Positions 1 to 10,720 of a DNA stretch of 64,000 nucleotides are shown in pieces; the first letter of the stretch is position 1; the number at the start of each line of letters is the position of its first letter. Location of the stretch: assembly GCA_024291935.2 (NCBI GenBank), contig CM044315.1, positions 53,108,385-53,172,384 on the forward strand. Direction: 5' to 3'. A model generated the notes under the pieces. That model did no database searches. It saw only the letters and a program-made list of their open reading frames with translations, and had not been told where the DNA came from. This stretch comes from Okapia johnstoni (taxonomy: Eukaryota > Chordata > Mammalia > Artiodactyla > Giraffidae). The position numbers and the translations under genes are program-made.

Positions 1-530
1 CTGGGAGAATTTGACATGAAACATTTTTGTTAGAAAAAACATCTCTTAGCTTATGTATAATATAGACACAGAAGAAAAATATGAACGGTGGGAATAAGCC
101 TACATTCAACAGTGACAAACTACTTGCCACAAAAATTTCTTAGGTTTAAAGTCCCTGGCTCTATTCTTGGGTTATGAGTGAGTGGTACACAATATATTCT
201 CACATGAAACTGGTGGCTCTCTTCTGCTTGATCATATAACCAGTTACCTAGCCATTCAGACCCACTCAAGTAGGGCAAGGGGAATGGTATCTCATAGAAG
301 GGAGAAGCAGGTGAGACATAAAAAGATCAGTACCTGGATAAAATCAAATATCTAGAGTGTTGCATTTTTATTGTGAGATATCTGAAGAACACAGTGACGA
401 TTTTCAAAGCAGCAAAACAATAAATATGTCAACATGAGATTCTTACAGATTCTTGCTAACCAGAAATTTATTAACACAGAATTTTATGGTTCAAGCCTGT
501 GAAATTTCAATACCCCTTTTATGAGGCAGT
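1..530. other. Unassigned AT-rich sequence
   Basis: I recognise no repeat, exon or RNA gene here. It is ordinary AT-rich, CpG-poor intergenic or intronic DNA. Confidence 0.5.
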
Positions 531-542
531 ATAAAGTACTTT

Positions 543-746
543 GGGCTTCCCTCGTGGCTCAGACAGGAAAGAATCTGCCTGCAATGCAGGAGACCCAGGT
601 TCAGTCCCTGGGAAGGGAAGACCCATGGAGAAGGGAAGGACTACACACTCCATTATTCTTGCCTGGGAAATCCCACAGACAAAGAAGCCCGTTGGGCTAT
701 AGTGTATGGGGTTGCAGAGTCAGAGCAATGAAGCACACACACATGC
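543..746 (+). mobile_element. Bov-tA SINE
   Basis: A tRNA-Glu-like head (GGGCTTCCCTCGTGGCTCAG, box B-like GGTTCAGTCCC) is followed by the Bov-A body shared with the BovB 3' end. The copy is flanked by a 12-bp target-site duplication ATAAAGTACTTT at 531-542 and 747-758. The 79-codon frame across it is SINE read-through, not a gene. Confidence 0.93.
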
Positions 747-784
747 ATAAAGTACTTTAGATTTGAGGGTCACACAGCCATTGG

Positions 785-930
785 TTTGAATACTGTTTCA
801 TTGCTTGCAATAATGACTTAGGGCAATTAAATTAGCCTCCCCAAGTCTCATTTTCTTAATGGGATAAAAAGAGAATAATAATAGTTCTAATTCTTGAATT
901 ATGAAAATTAAATAATAAGATAATAAAATT
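785..930 (+). repeat. MIR SINE relic
   Basis: The order of blocks matches MIR: a degenerate TTTGAATACTG, then the CTTAGGGCAA...TTAGCCTCCCC...CTCATTTTCTTAATGGGATAA core, then a GATTAAAT-like end. It is heavily diverged and no duplication is visible. Confidence 0.6.
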
Positions 931-1254
931 TTCTCAAGAAGAAGGTATATATCAATTCCTGATACATCATTTCTATAGATACAATTGATAGTGTTAGGTA
1001 GACAGGTGCGAGGCACAGCATAGTAGTTGTCCATGTGGGTAAATTATGATACAATTTAAATGGGACATCAAAGGAATCCAGCGATAGTGCTTTCAGGACT
1101 GGCAAATACAAAAGAGAGTCGTTTACTCTATTGAAGCAGGGACTTGAGTACGTGGAAATGCAGCAGCAGGTTAGTCATTGAAGTCATGTTTATAGGACAA
1201 ACAAGTGAAAAACTGATTTACAAACATAGGTTTCCAATGATAAAAGAGATGTCA

Positions 1255-1385
1255 AATATTTATTCCCATTTTTATCCCATGGATGAAAAATAATGTTGTA
1301 TGGAAATGTAATTGACTTGTCCAAAGTTGTATAGGAATATTGGGTCTAGGATTTCAAGCCAATTGAAAGAACATATTTCTAACTA
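1255..1385 (-). repeat. MIR relic (antisense)
   Basis: It resembles reversed MIR: a CCCATTTTTATCC block, a GATGAAAAAT block, TTGACTTGTCCAAAG and GGGTCTAGGATTTCAAGCC in the expected order. Old and diverged. Confidence 0.45.
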
Positions 1386-2279
1386 CCGTACTATGTTGTC
1401 CATCATATGTAAAGGTGAAACTAAGACATCTCAGCTTGGGTAATTACAAGGATAACACATATAAAACTAATAGCACAAGTCTAGCATGGGAATAAATGTA
1501 GCTATCTAGTAATCCTTGCTTGAAATGGAACATGAGAGTTTTATATCTGAAAGCTCAGGATGGTACAAGGAATGATATATATTAAACCAGAAAAAAAGGA
1601 CAGAATTACCTCTACTAGTATTACTACATCTGCAGCAGCTATTGTTACCGGTAATAATAATGATAATAATTATAATATGACTACTAGCATTAATAGAATT
1701 ATATTGGCCAAAAGGGGGAGAAGGGGAATGTTAGTCCTAATTCCCTCTATTGACCATTTTGGTAGTGATATTAAAAAAAGAACATTTTAAAAATGGGCAG
1801 TGATCAAAATTTAATTATCATAATAGTTAAAAGCATGTTACATAGAAGATTTAACTTGAGCATAATTTTTGAAGCATTGATATAATTAGCAAGAATTAAG
1901 TCTACTCTGTTTTACCACTGGGAGAAATCTAGGAATAATAGGTAAAAGGAAATAATATGTTGGAATTAACCTAAATAAGAATGTTCTTTCAATAAAGAGG
2001 TTCAGAAAATTATAAACAATAATTTAAAACTTGCTAGTACTGTGTATGTTTTGATTTCAGTTATCTGCATTGATTCCCCTGGGAGGTTCGGGATAGTGTT
2101 TAGCGGATTAAAGAAGATGACATGGAAGAGATTCAATCAGATATTTATGATCTCTCCCTAACATTGAAGTCTCCTTCCCTAATTTAGCTGACCAACTTTA
2201 CTTACTGATCCACATCTCTAATACTGTAAAAGTACAAAATATTTTAATTTTTGTGTCATCAAATAAAATGGAATTGATT
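1386..2279. other. Unassigned AT-rich sequence with small TAA-rich patch
   Basis: No family recognised. A short TAATAATAATGATAATAATTATAAT patch lies near 1650-1680. The 76-codon frame through it is low-complexity and has no recognisable domain. Confidence 0.5.
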
Positions 2280-2786
2280 AGAAAGTATAATACTTACATG
2301 TTCACTTCAGCAGCAGATATACTAAAATTGGAACAATACAGAGAAGAATAGCATGGCCCCTGCGCAAGGATGACATGCACATCTGTGAAGCATTTCATAT
2401 GTTTTCATGCTCAGGACTGCAGTTTTTGGAATTTATTGTGAGATGGGATTTTTACGAATCTCTCCGCCAAACTTATCTTTCTGCTTAAGACTTTCCACTA
2501 CTATATGTGTATGTATTGCATCATGTGAAAAAAGCTCTTGAAATTAACATGAATAAAAAGTAGTTCTTCAACCAGCCGTGAGGGAAGATCAATGGACAAA
2601 GTTGGCAAAATATGAATATGCAAAGAAGATCCCATTTTGAAAATATTAAGGCTTGAAAATAGAGACTGTAATGTTATTCGTAACTGTGCTAGACCAATAT
2701 GAAGAAATAAATTTTTCCTCTTTTTGAGAAATGTATTAACGTAATTAAAATATATTAAGACTTTTAAAAAGAAAGTATAACACTTA
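2280..2786 (+). pseudogene. U6 snRNA fused to a polyadenylated transcript 3' end (chimeric retrocopy)
   Basis: The whole insert (2297-2769) is bracketed by a 17-bp direct repeat AGAAAGTATAATACTTA at 2280-2296 and 2770-2786, with one mismatch. That is the mark of LINE-driven target-primed insertion. The first 107 bases are U6 snRNA. The remaining 365 bases are unrelated sequence ending with ATTAAA (2744-2749), about 15 bases before a short A run that abuts the 3' duplication. This fits a known class in which the L1 reverse transcriptase switches template from a polyadenylated RNA to U6 RNA. I do not recognise the donor of the 3' part. It retains several CpGs, so the insertion is probably younger than the surrounding L2. 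Confidence 0.8.
2298..2404 (+). ncRNA. U6: U6 snRNA pseudogene (5' part of the chimera)
   Basis: Near full-length U6, starting at the normal 5' end. The ACAGAGAA box, the AGC triad region and the long block GCATGGCCCCTGCGCAAGGA are intact. By eye it has about 14 differences from mammalian U6, many at CpG positions, and the terminal T run is interrupted (ATGTTTT). No U6 promoter elements (PSE or TATA box at -25) are recognisable upstream, and the duplication starts immediately 5'. It should be a dead copy, not an expressed RNU6 gene. Confidence 0.93.
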
Positions 2787-2889
2787 TTTTATATATGTAT
2801 ATATATGGTCAATCAGTTATATACTCTGAATTATTTTGCTTGTGCCAAGAGACGTGTTTTGAATGTTTCCACAAGGTGCCTTACAACAG

Positions 2890-4330
2890 CTCAGAGAAGC
2901 ACATTGGAGTCTTATTTGATCACTCTCTTGTTCAGAACCACTATCTTCAGTTTATTCTCAGGAAATCATACACTCCGGACACCTCACTATCTGTTTCATT
3001 TTTGTGTCTTTTGCTGGAATGGTTTCTTCTTCCTGAATTCTATGTTTTGGCATGTCCAAGAATTCCGCCGCCTTTTTGTATCTATTCACACTTATTCCCA
3101 CGTGATTTCCTCTGTTTGCAGATTTAATTTCTATCTATACACTGACAGCTCCTGGCATATCCGCAGTTCCTCCCTCTCCCTTTAGCTATCTGACATTGGC
3201 ATGGAGATGTCAAAGAATCATGTCAAGCATAACACTTCCAATCCCTCCATTCTCCCCCAGTTTCCCCCATTCTGAAATAGTTACATTAATCACTCAGTTT
3301 ATGTGGTCCAACTGAGACATGTGTGTTTAGTCATGTCTGACTCTTTGCGAACCCATGGACTATAGCCCAACCAGGCTCCTCTGTCAATGGAATTTTCCAG
3401 GCAAGAATACTGGAGTGGGTTATCATTTCCCTCCCCAGGGGAATCTTCCTGACCCAGGGATCGAACCAGTGTCTCTTGCATCTCCTTCATTGGTGAGCAG
3501 GTTTTTTATCTGCTGAGCCACCAGGGAAGCTGGTCCAACTGAGGGATCAGTCTTTATACTTCTTTGTATCTATCTAATCCATTGGCAAGTGCTTTTGACT
3601 CTAGCTTCAAGTCACACCCTGACAACAAGCACATCTGATAACTCTATCATCATCCTGGCCAAGTCACTGTCATCTCACATGTTGATTGTCACTACAGACT
3701 TCTATCTCTTTCACTCATACCTCCTATTGCCAGTTTCATACGCAGCAACCAGAATAATCTATTAAAAAATAAATCAGATTATGTCAATCTCCTGCTCAAA
3801 AACTTGCATGACCTTTTATAATCTCTCATGACTCAGGATGAAATCCAAACCTTTTATCACACTCTACAAGACTCCATACAATCTAGTTCCTGCTTATCTT
3901 CCTGACCTCATCTCATAACACTCTCCATTTTATTCTGCTCTAGCCACTCTGGCCTCTATCTGTTCTCTCTGTTTGCAATACTATTTATTTCCTTAGATCT
4001 TCAAAAGTCTCTCTCCTTTCCTTCACTCAGATCTTTGTTCAAAGTTACCAGTTCATAGAAGCCATCCTGTTGATTCTTTAAAATAACACCTCTAGCAAAC
4101 CCCTTCTGTAGCCATCTGTCACCTTATCTTTTTTATGTGCCTCATAGCACTAATTATTACCCCCACATATATTTATTTATTGCTTGTTTTCTGACTCTTC
4201 CACAGAACACTAGAATAAACAACTTCAGTAGGACAGTAATAATTTTCTGTTTGTTTTAAACACTATCATGTGTCTAAAAATTAGGACAGTGCTTAGCACA
4301 TAGTAAGAATAAATTGAGTTAAAAATTATT
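2890..4330 (+). mobile_element. Long L2 LINE relic (late ORF2 and 3' end)
   Basis: Successive L2 landmarks appear in order: TTTGATCACTCTCTTGTTCAG, the CTATCTATACACTGACAGCTCC block, AAATCAGATTATGTCAATCTCC, GGATGAAATCCAAACC, CCTGACCTCATCTC, GCCACTCTGGCCTC, AAGCCATCCTGTTGA, CATAGCACTAATTATTA and the terminal GACAGTGCTTAGCACATAGTAAG-like end. Reading frame is destroyed. Two overlapping frames of 110 and 126 codons at 2795-3185 fall in it and are chance. A Bov-tA SINE interrupts it at 3317-3530. Confidence 0.8.
3304..3543 (-). mobile_element. Bov-tA SINE inserted in L2, with target duplication
   Basis: An antisense SINE occupies 3317-3530. Its Bov-A tail is at left (GTTTAGTCATGTCTGACTC) and its tRNA-like head at right (TGCTGAGCCACCAGGGAAGC). 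A perfect 13-bp duplication TGGTCCAACTGAG sits at 3304-3316 and 3531-3543. The host L2 continues on both sides, so this insertion is younger than the L2. Confidence 0.95.
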
Positions 4331-4984
4331 AATGATAAGAAATTTGGTGTTACATGAACTCCTACCAGATACTAAATAAAGGATTTATGTTAATGAAAAT
4401 TCTGGCTAGATAAAGCATTGCTTCACCTATATTTCCATAGTGTACTTGAAAGGATTTCATTAGTGTGAGAATTTGAACATATACCCTTCTGACTGACAAT
4501 CAGATAATGATATTCCCAACAGCACATGAACAATGCTCAGAAGATGATACAAGCCCAAACCTATGAGGCCGTTTGCTGCACTGCTCTGAGAGGTTTCCAA
4601 GGTTCCTCTGGCATGTGTCCCCTCTTCTTGCAGCTGATTTTGTTTGAATACAAGAGCATTCCTTGGCTATTGGGCTTTGACAAAAGCGGAAATTCCACCC
4701 AAACTCAATAAGATGTTTGTTGCTGCAGATGAGGACATCCAACCCAGTAACAACATGTATACCTGGAACTTCCTTAGAATCTACCTGTTCAAGGCAAAAT
4801 TGTCTTAGATATAAAATCAGTTTGTACTGAATCAATCTCTAAATATTTTATTCAGCCCAATAATTTTATATGTATTTTTGATATCTAAGCTTTTTAAATT
4901 CTAATCAGATTATATTTTTACCTGGTAAATTTGACTTTTAACATTTCTTCTACAGTCTATCTGCTTGTACAGTTTAAGCTTTAG
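4331..4984. other. Unassigned sequence containing an anonymous 111-codon minus-strand frame
   Basis: No repeat recognised. A minus-strand frame (4835-4500) encodes a Cys- and Ser-containing peptide with no domain, signal peptide or membrane segment that I know. No splice, promoter or poly(A) context supports it. It could be a degraded retrocopy or a chance frame. Confidence 0.35.
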
Positions 4985-5187
4985 AGTGAAGTCGCTCAGT
5001 CGTGTCCGACTCTTTGTGATCCCATGGGCTGTAGCCTACCACCCTCCTCCATCCATGGGATTTTCCAGGCAAGAGTTCTGGAGTGGGTTGCCATTTCCTT
5101 CCACAGAGGATCTTCCAGACCCAGGGCTCAAACCCGAGTATCCCTCATTGTAGGCAGACACTTTACCGTCTGAGCCACCAGGGACAG
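4985..5187 (-). mobile_element. Bov-tA SINE
   Basis: Antisense copy: GTCGCTCAGTCGTGTCCGAC at left and the tRNA head TCTGAGCCACCAGGGA at right. Possible diverged duplication AGTTTAAGCTTTA / AGTTTACACTTTA (4971 and 5193), not exact. Confidence 0.9.
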
Positions 5188-5564
5188 AATCCAAGTTTAC
5201 ACTTTATTTGTCTATAAAAGAAAGTCAGTAGTGAGAAGCAAAACACAAGGTCAATAAGTTTCACCCCAGAACCAGCTCCGAGTTCAGTAGAGTAAAGTAC
5301 TTCAGACAAACTTAGCCCTTGTGTCATCTTTTCAAAATCTTGTGAGACTCTTTCCTCAATCTTGTCTTTGTTTCCGTTAGAATTACTCTGTTTTGTCAGT
5401 TCCTGTATCCCTCTCACTAAATAGGATCATTTTGCTTTAGTGAAAGGCAATTTCAAATTTTAGTGAAAAAGTTTTGGAACTTTTAAAAGTGAATAGAAAT
5501 GTTCATTTAATAGAGGCCTTAGAACAAAAAAGAATACAATTCTGAGTATGCAACGGTTTGCATT
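5188..5564. other. Unassigned sequence
   Basis: Nothing recognisable. A minus-strand frame of 84 codons (5417-5163) runs out of the SINE head and carries no known domain. Confidence 0.4.
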
Positions 5565-5786
5565 CCTTAAATAGCATGACTCTTTGTGACCCCACGGACT
5601 ATAGGTAGGTCAGGAGACACCACAGTCCATGGGATTTTTCAGACCAGAATACTGAAATGGGTTGCCATTTCCTATTCTAAGGGATCTTCCTGACCCAGGG
5701 ATCGAACCCATACCTCCTGGGTCTCCTGCATTGGCAGGTGGATTCTTTACCACTAGCACCACCTGGGAAGCCCTTAAATAGTATGA
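5565..5786 (-). mobile_element. Bov-tA SINE with target duplication
   Basis: The antisense SINE body (5580-5771) lies between 15-bp repeats CCTTAAATAGCATGA (5565-5579) and CCTTAAATAGTATGA (5772-5786), one mismatch. The Bov-A end is truncated relative to other copies here. The tRNA-like head is complete. Confidence 0.92.
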
Positions 5787-6309
5787 GGAGCCTCTCAGAT
5801 ATGACCTGAACTGCAATATTGTTTCCCTAAAGACTTTCAGGAAAAAGACAAGAAAAGAGGCAAATTCAGTTCTACCTTTTCTATTTATATCCTACCTTTC
5901 CCTGACTTCCACTTCCTCCAATCATAAATTTAATTCAATCTCATGGACTTCTTAATCTCCCCCCGCCCCCTTTTGCCTAAAGATTTCCTGAAATTAAACT
6001 ATCCATGAAGGAGATTCCTGGTACATGAACTTCAAACTCCATTTAGTATATATCTCTGTGACATTATTAAGGACCTCTCATATCCCAGAACACAAGGTAA
6101 AAAAGTTTATTAAAATATTCAGAGTCCTCCTAGGCACATACCCTTGAGGCTTCCTTGACCTCTATCAATGTGTACATCTTTTCCTAAGGCCAGGAAATGC
6201 AAACACTTGTCTGGAAAAAGCTAGTTGCAGGGTCTGAGAAGGACTTGAGGTTGATGAAACAATCTGAATGAGTTAGGCCAATTTATTTTAGGAGCTGTAT
6301 CTCAGAGAT
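5787..6309. other. Unassigned AT-rich sequence
   Basis: No family recognised by eye. It may include further decayed sequence 5' of the gag relic that follows, but nothing in it can be assigned. Confidence 0.35.
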
Positions 6310-6740
6310 TGCTAAATAAAATTGCATCTTTCATTCAACCTCACAAACAATGAAAGAGTGAATCTATAGAAGAGCTCAGAGATGAATTAATTAGTGCCTT
6401 CAAATAATGTTCAGCATTAGGCTTGGATACTGGCATTTCCATTACCTCTCCAACATTTTTATAGATGGCCTAAAACCAGAAATTGCTGACCTGGTAGGTA
6501 AAGAAAAGATTGGATGGCAGATCACCCCATTATAAAAATTTTAGCCTTTGGCACAATGCATTGAAGAATATTCACATAGGAAAAAGAAAAAAAAATTCTA
6601 AAATTCTTATGGATTTAAAAATAATAAATGGAGATGTTCTAACTTTAAAAAAAAAAACAATAAAAAACCCCTGTGTAACCAGATCACTGCTGGTTTCATA
6701 TGCAAAAGGAACATTGGGTAATAAATGTTTCCATCTTAAT
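6310..6740 (+). pseudogene. Decayed endogenous retrovirus gag relic (capsid and nucleocapsid region)
   Basis: In forward frames separated by shifts and stops I read EELRDELISAFK (near 6370), then IDGLKPEIADLV followed by KIGW (about 6460-6520), then an LAQ..EEYS..KKK stretch (about 6545-6590). At 6688-6728 there is a frame-broken zinc-knuckle-like patch with Cys, Lys-Glu, His-Trp and a terminal Cys. This order fits the C-terminal capsid and nucleocapsid of gammaretrovirus-like (ERV1) Gag. Multiple stops and frameshifts make it non-functional. No LTR, protease, polymerase or envelope could be tied to it. The call rests on recognition of short motifs and is not certain. Confidence 0.5.
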
Positions 6741-7720
6741 ACAATACAGAAAAGAACTAGAGATCCCTGAGGGTTAGGAAGGGGTTCAAAGAGAGATTAT
6801 AGTATCAATTATATTATAGAATCAATTTCCAATGATTCTGCAAAACCAACCAGGAGAAGCAGTTCTCAAAATGCAAGGGCAGAAGCAAGACTCTAAATGA
6901 CATAGGTGCTATTCTGTGAACTATAAATTCTACCACTATTTTTATAACTCTCTTAGGAATCTTCAGACTACTGACATGGTAGATTTTTCAAATACCACTC
7001 AAGAGACTTCCACTCATCGAGCAGGCAACAATAACTTTCGGCCCTCTTGTGAGCCAACTTTCATTCTTTATTTGTGAGAATACAAATTTATTCTTGAGAG
7101 ATTTTTTCGAAAAGAGCTAACAAATCAAGTCTTTTTCAGGTACTGTTTCCTGAAACACCTGACATTTCCTTACAAAGCATACACTAATAGTTCAAGTGGA
7201 TGTTTGTTTTTCAATCTTGTGTCCTCAATCCAATCCAAACTTGAGGAATTTCTTGAGGTCCCTGATACCCCAAGCCAAGACTCACTGATATCTTAAAAAT
7301 ATTAGGGGCTGATCCCATTTAAGAAATAAGTAATTTATCCAAGTTTTACTCACATTTGCTCAATATCCCTTGAAGCCTATAGCAAGGAAAGCTCTAGTTC
7401 TATTATGGAATATGTTGATATGTCAAAAAGGGACGCTTTTTTCTTTATATTATCACCTGCAATATTACTATGTCACTTGTAGAAAAAAAAAGACCTAATA
7501 TACATAGATATAGATTTGTGCAAGATCATAGTGTTATAAATAAAATGTAATCTATTTCTTACTGGCCCCCAAACTCAAATATCATTTTGCTTTCAGTACT
7601 ACCTAAACTCATCTTCTTTAGTATTATGTGTTTGTACTGTTTCCTTCTACTATCCTTCTAAATCTCAAGCCAATATTTATTTGCCCTGTCATGGGAAAAT
7701 CAACATCATGCCAAGTCTAT
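6741..7720. other. Unassigned sequence downstream of the gag relic
   Basis: I searched for protease or reverse-transcriptase motifs that would extend the provirus and saw none I would defend. AT-rich, no other repeat recognised. Confidence 0.4.
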
Positions 7721-7722
7721 TA

Positions 7723-7909
7723 TGTGCTTAGTCATATCAGTTGTGTCCAACTCTTTGTGACCTCAGTCCATGGGATTCTCCAGGCAGGAATACTGGAGTG
7801 GGTTGCCATGCCCTCCTCCAGGGAATCTTCCTGACCCAGTGAACCTGAGTCTCTTATGTCTTCTGCACTGGCAGGTGGGTACTTTACCACTAGGGCTACC
7901 TGGGAAGCT
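7723..7909 (-). mobile_element. Bov-tA SINE
   Basis: Antisense: GTGCTTAGTCATATCAGTTG at left, CTACCTGGGAAGCT (tRNA head) at right, with TCCAGGCAGGAATACTGGAG between. No clear duplication. Confidence 0.9.
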
Positions 7910-8071
7910 GATGTACAGAAACCCTCTTCTACTTCTCTCAATAAAGATCTAAACATTATAAAATTTCCTTGTGACTTCTCCCTTTTATAATATTTAGATA
8001 AATGGTCTTCTATGAAGCCCAGGAGATACATCTATAATTTCCATTTATTTGTTAAATGCACTAATTTGGAA

Positions 8072-8283
8072 AGGTCTTCCTAGTGGCACTAATGGTAAAG
8101 AATCTGCTGGCCAATGCAAGAGATGCAAGAGATGTGGGTTCAATACCTGAGTCTGGAAGATGCCCTGGAGTAGGAAATGGAAACCCCCTCCAGTGTTTTT
8201 GTCCAGGGAAATTCCATGGACAGAGGACTCTGAAGGACTAGAGTCCATGGGATTGCAAAGAATCAGACTCAACTGAGCAAGCA
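8072..8283 (+). mobile_element. Bov-tA SINE with short ATGC-repeat tail
   Basis: tRNA-like head with GGTAAAGAATCTGC, an internal duplication of GCAAGAGAT, and a Bov-A body ending in AACTGAGCAAGC followed by (ATGC)n. Diverged flanking repeats (ATGCACTAATTTGGA / ATGCATTTAATTCGGA) may be the target duplication. Confidence 0.9.
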
Positions 8284-9365
8284 TGCATGCATGCATTTAA
8301 TTCGGAAGAGATACAAAGAAACTGCAATTCTATCAACCAAAGTTCATTACTGAGAACACAATATATCCCAAGAAGTAAATCCCTAACCTCTAAGAGATTG
8401 TACATATTGGGAATTTTTCTAGATCAACTCCAAAATCAACTCTGGGAATTTTTTATCCTTAGCTAGCAAGAGTATTACAGGTATTTGCCAAGACTTCATC
8501 TGATTTATATCATTGATCTCCAAGTTTTGAATTTTATTCAGGAGAAAATAAGCATGACAAAGCTTTTGGTAAGGAGGAGTCAAACTAGTTCAATGGTCAA
8601 CAACGCCCAACTTTAGGATTGCCTAATTACCACATATCCTCCTCCTTTTTGATCATTTATAATCTAGTCAGACACTAGATGTATTTTGATGGTATAACAA
8701 ATGCAACATATTCTTCTTTTTAAGAGACACAGTAGCAGCTACAAAGTTTCTGGAATCTATGGTGGACTTAGTTGTTGATTCTTCTTGCTGTGCTACTATT
8801 AACAGAAAACACTAACAACTCCTCAGTTAGTTGGATTACCTCCTATGAAATATGATTGCCTTCCATTTTTATATATCACTATCCCTTGTGACAGTCCTAA
8901 ACCCGGTAATTCTCCTTCCCTTACCTGAGGGAGAAGAATTGTACTGTTATCAATTGTTAGGTTACAATCTAAGTCTTATTCAAAGCTATCAAAAATTCTT
9001 TAGGAAAACCCTGATTTAATTTTAGTTGTTAATGCCGCTTACCTGAAAACAAAGTCTGAATATTGTCAATACACAAAAAGACTCTCACACAGCTTATCTC
9101 AGTTCAAAAGTCTGAGTTGATCACTCTCAGTTAGGTTTTCCAGACATTTTGTTAAAACGTTTATAAAGCACACTACTGCCCTATATTCACACTAACCCCA
9201 AGAAACATCTTAAGATTTAAAAATGGATCATTTTAAATAGGAACCTGTAGTTTTACCAAGTTTATCCACACTCATCTCACCCTTTCATTAACACTTTTAT
9301 TCAGTCAACAGTATTTCTTGAGCAGCTACATTATATCATTGTTGAAAGTTTCAGAACATAGGTTT
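8284..9365. other. Unassigned AT-rich sequence
   Basis: Nothing recognised on either strand. There are no long open frames. Confidence 0.5.
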
Positions 9366-9575
9366 ATTGTTTTTTTCCCCAGTTGTTGAGATATAACTGA
9401 CATATAAACACTATATACATCTATACACCATAATGTATATTATGGTAGTGGTTACTACCATCAGCTTAGTTAACATTTATTATTTCTTGTAGTTACAATC
9501 TTTTCTTGTGATGAAAACATTTAAAATTTACTCTCTTGGCAACTTTCAAATATATAATACAGTACTGTTAACTAT

Positions 9576-9792
9576 GGGCTTCCCAGGTGGCTCTAGTGGT
9601 AAAGGAACCAGCCTGCAAATGCAGGAGACTTAGAGACACAGATTTGATCCCTGGGTCGAGAAGATCCCTGGAGAAGGAAATGACAACCTGCTCCAGTATT
9701 CTTGCCTGGAAAATTCCATGGACAGAGAAGCCATGGGCTACAGTCCATGGGGTCTCAAAGAGTCAGGCACAACTGAGCTCACACACACACAC
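9576..9792 (+). mobile_element. Bov-tA SINE nested in L1
   Basis: Complete SINE from GGGCTTCCCAGGTGGCTC to a CA-rich tail. L1 sequence resumes directly after it (TTATTACTATAGTCATC), repeating the TTAACTAT on its left, so a short imperfect target duplication is present. Confidence 0.93.
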
Positions 9793-10098
9793 TTATTACT
9801 ATAGTCATCATGCTGTACATTACATCTCCAGAATTTATTTATTTTATAACTGGAAGTTTTTACCTTTTGGCTTTTTTTTTTCACCCAGTTTCTCCACTGC
9901 TCACCACTGCCTCTAACCACTAATCTGGTCTCTGTTTCCAAGGGTTTATTTTTTATAGATTCCACACCTAAGTGAGATCATATAGTTATTTGTCTCTCTC
10001 TGTCTGACATTTCATTTAACATAATGTCCTCAAGATCCGCCCATGTTGTTGCAAATGGTAGGATTTCTTTCTTTTAATTACTAAATAACATTCCATTG

Positions 10099-10190
10099 TG
10101 TATATATATGTATGTACTGTATATATATATTTGTATATATATATACACAATGTATATATATGTATATACATTGTGTATATATATATAAAT
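10099..10190. repeat. (TA/TG)n microsatellite
   Basis: Alternating TATATA and TGTA tracts replace the CATTCCATTGTGTATA...ATTTTCTT point of the L1 3' region, a place where L1 copies commonly expand. Confidence 0.85.
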
Positions 10191-10449
10191 ATTTTCTTCC
10201 TCCAGTCACTTGTCAGTGGACATTTAGGTTGTTTCCATGCCTGGATTATTGTAAAGAATGCTGCTATGAACTAGGGGTACAGATATCTCTTCATGAAAGT
10301 GATATTTTTTCCATTCAGATATATACCCCGAAGTGAAATTGCTGTGGAAATTTAGGTTTAAATGATTATCTTGAACATATGTTTGATTGGCAAAGATACT
10401 AGGAGGAGGTATGTACATACTCAGAAAGTATGTTTATTTGGGATGGCTC

Positions 10450-10720
10450 AAACTGATGTTGAAGCTGAAACTCCAATAGTTTGGCCACTTGATTCGAAGA
10501 GCTGATGCATTTGAAAAGACTCTGATGCTGGGAAAGATTGAAGGCAGGAGGAGACTGGGATGACAGAGGATGAAATGGTTGGATGGCTTCACCGACTCAA
10601 TGGACATGAGTTTGAGTAAACTCCAGGAGTTGGTGATGGACAGGGAGGCCTGGCGTGCTGCGGCCCATGGAGTCACAAAGAGTCAGACACAACTGAGCGA
10701 CTGAACTGTACTGAACTGAA
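10450..10720 (+). mobile_element. BovB LINE 3' end (strongly 5'-truncated)
   Basis: BovB tail from GATGTTGAAGCTGAAACTCC through GTTGGTGATGGACAGGGAGG to GAGCGACTGAACTG. It codes for the last part of ORF2 only and carries stops. A minus-strand frame of 80 codons here is a shadow. Confidence 0.93.

Larger units (their letters stand above)
9366..10346 (-). mobile_element. L1 3' end, antisense, interrupted by a SINE and a TA microsatellite
   Basis: Characteristic antisense L1 blocks run left to right: GTTGTTGAGATATAACTGACAT, CTCTCTTGGCAACTTTCAAA, ATGCTGTACATTACATCTCC, TTTATTTTATAACTGGAAG, GATTCCACACCTAAGTGAGAT, CCATGTTGTTGCAAATGG, TTAGGTTGTTTCCATGCC and ATATATACCCCGAAGTG. These cover the 3' UTR into the end of ORF2. 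The copy is 5'-truncated and diverged. Confidence 0.88.

Noticed and set aside
1560..1790. 76-codon Thr/Ile/Asn-rich frame
   Set aside because: Driven by a TAA/ACT low-complexity patch, with no domain or coding context.
2795..3185. Two overlapping frames of 110 and 126 codons
   Set aside because: Most of their length lies in the L2 relic, and overlapping frames on one strand with no domain are chance.
6510..6770. 86-codon frame beginning near the gag relic
   Set aside because: It is in a different frame from the gag-like peptides and is Lys/Asn-rich from A-runs.
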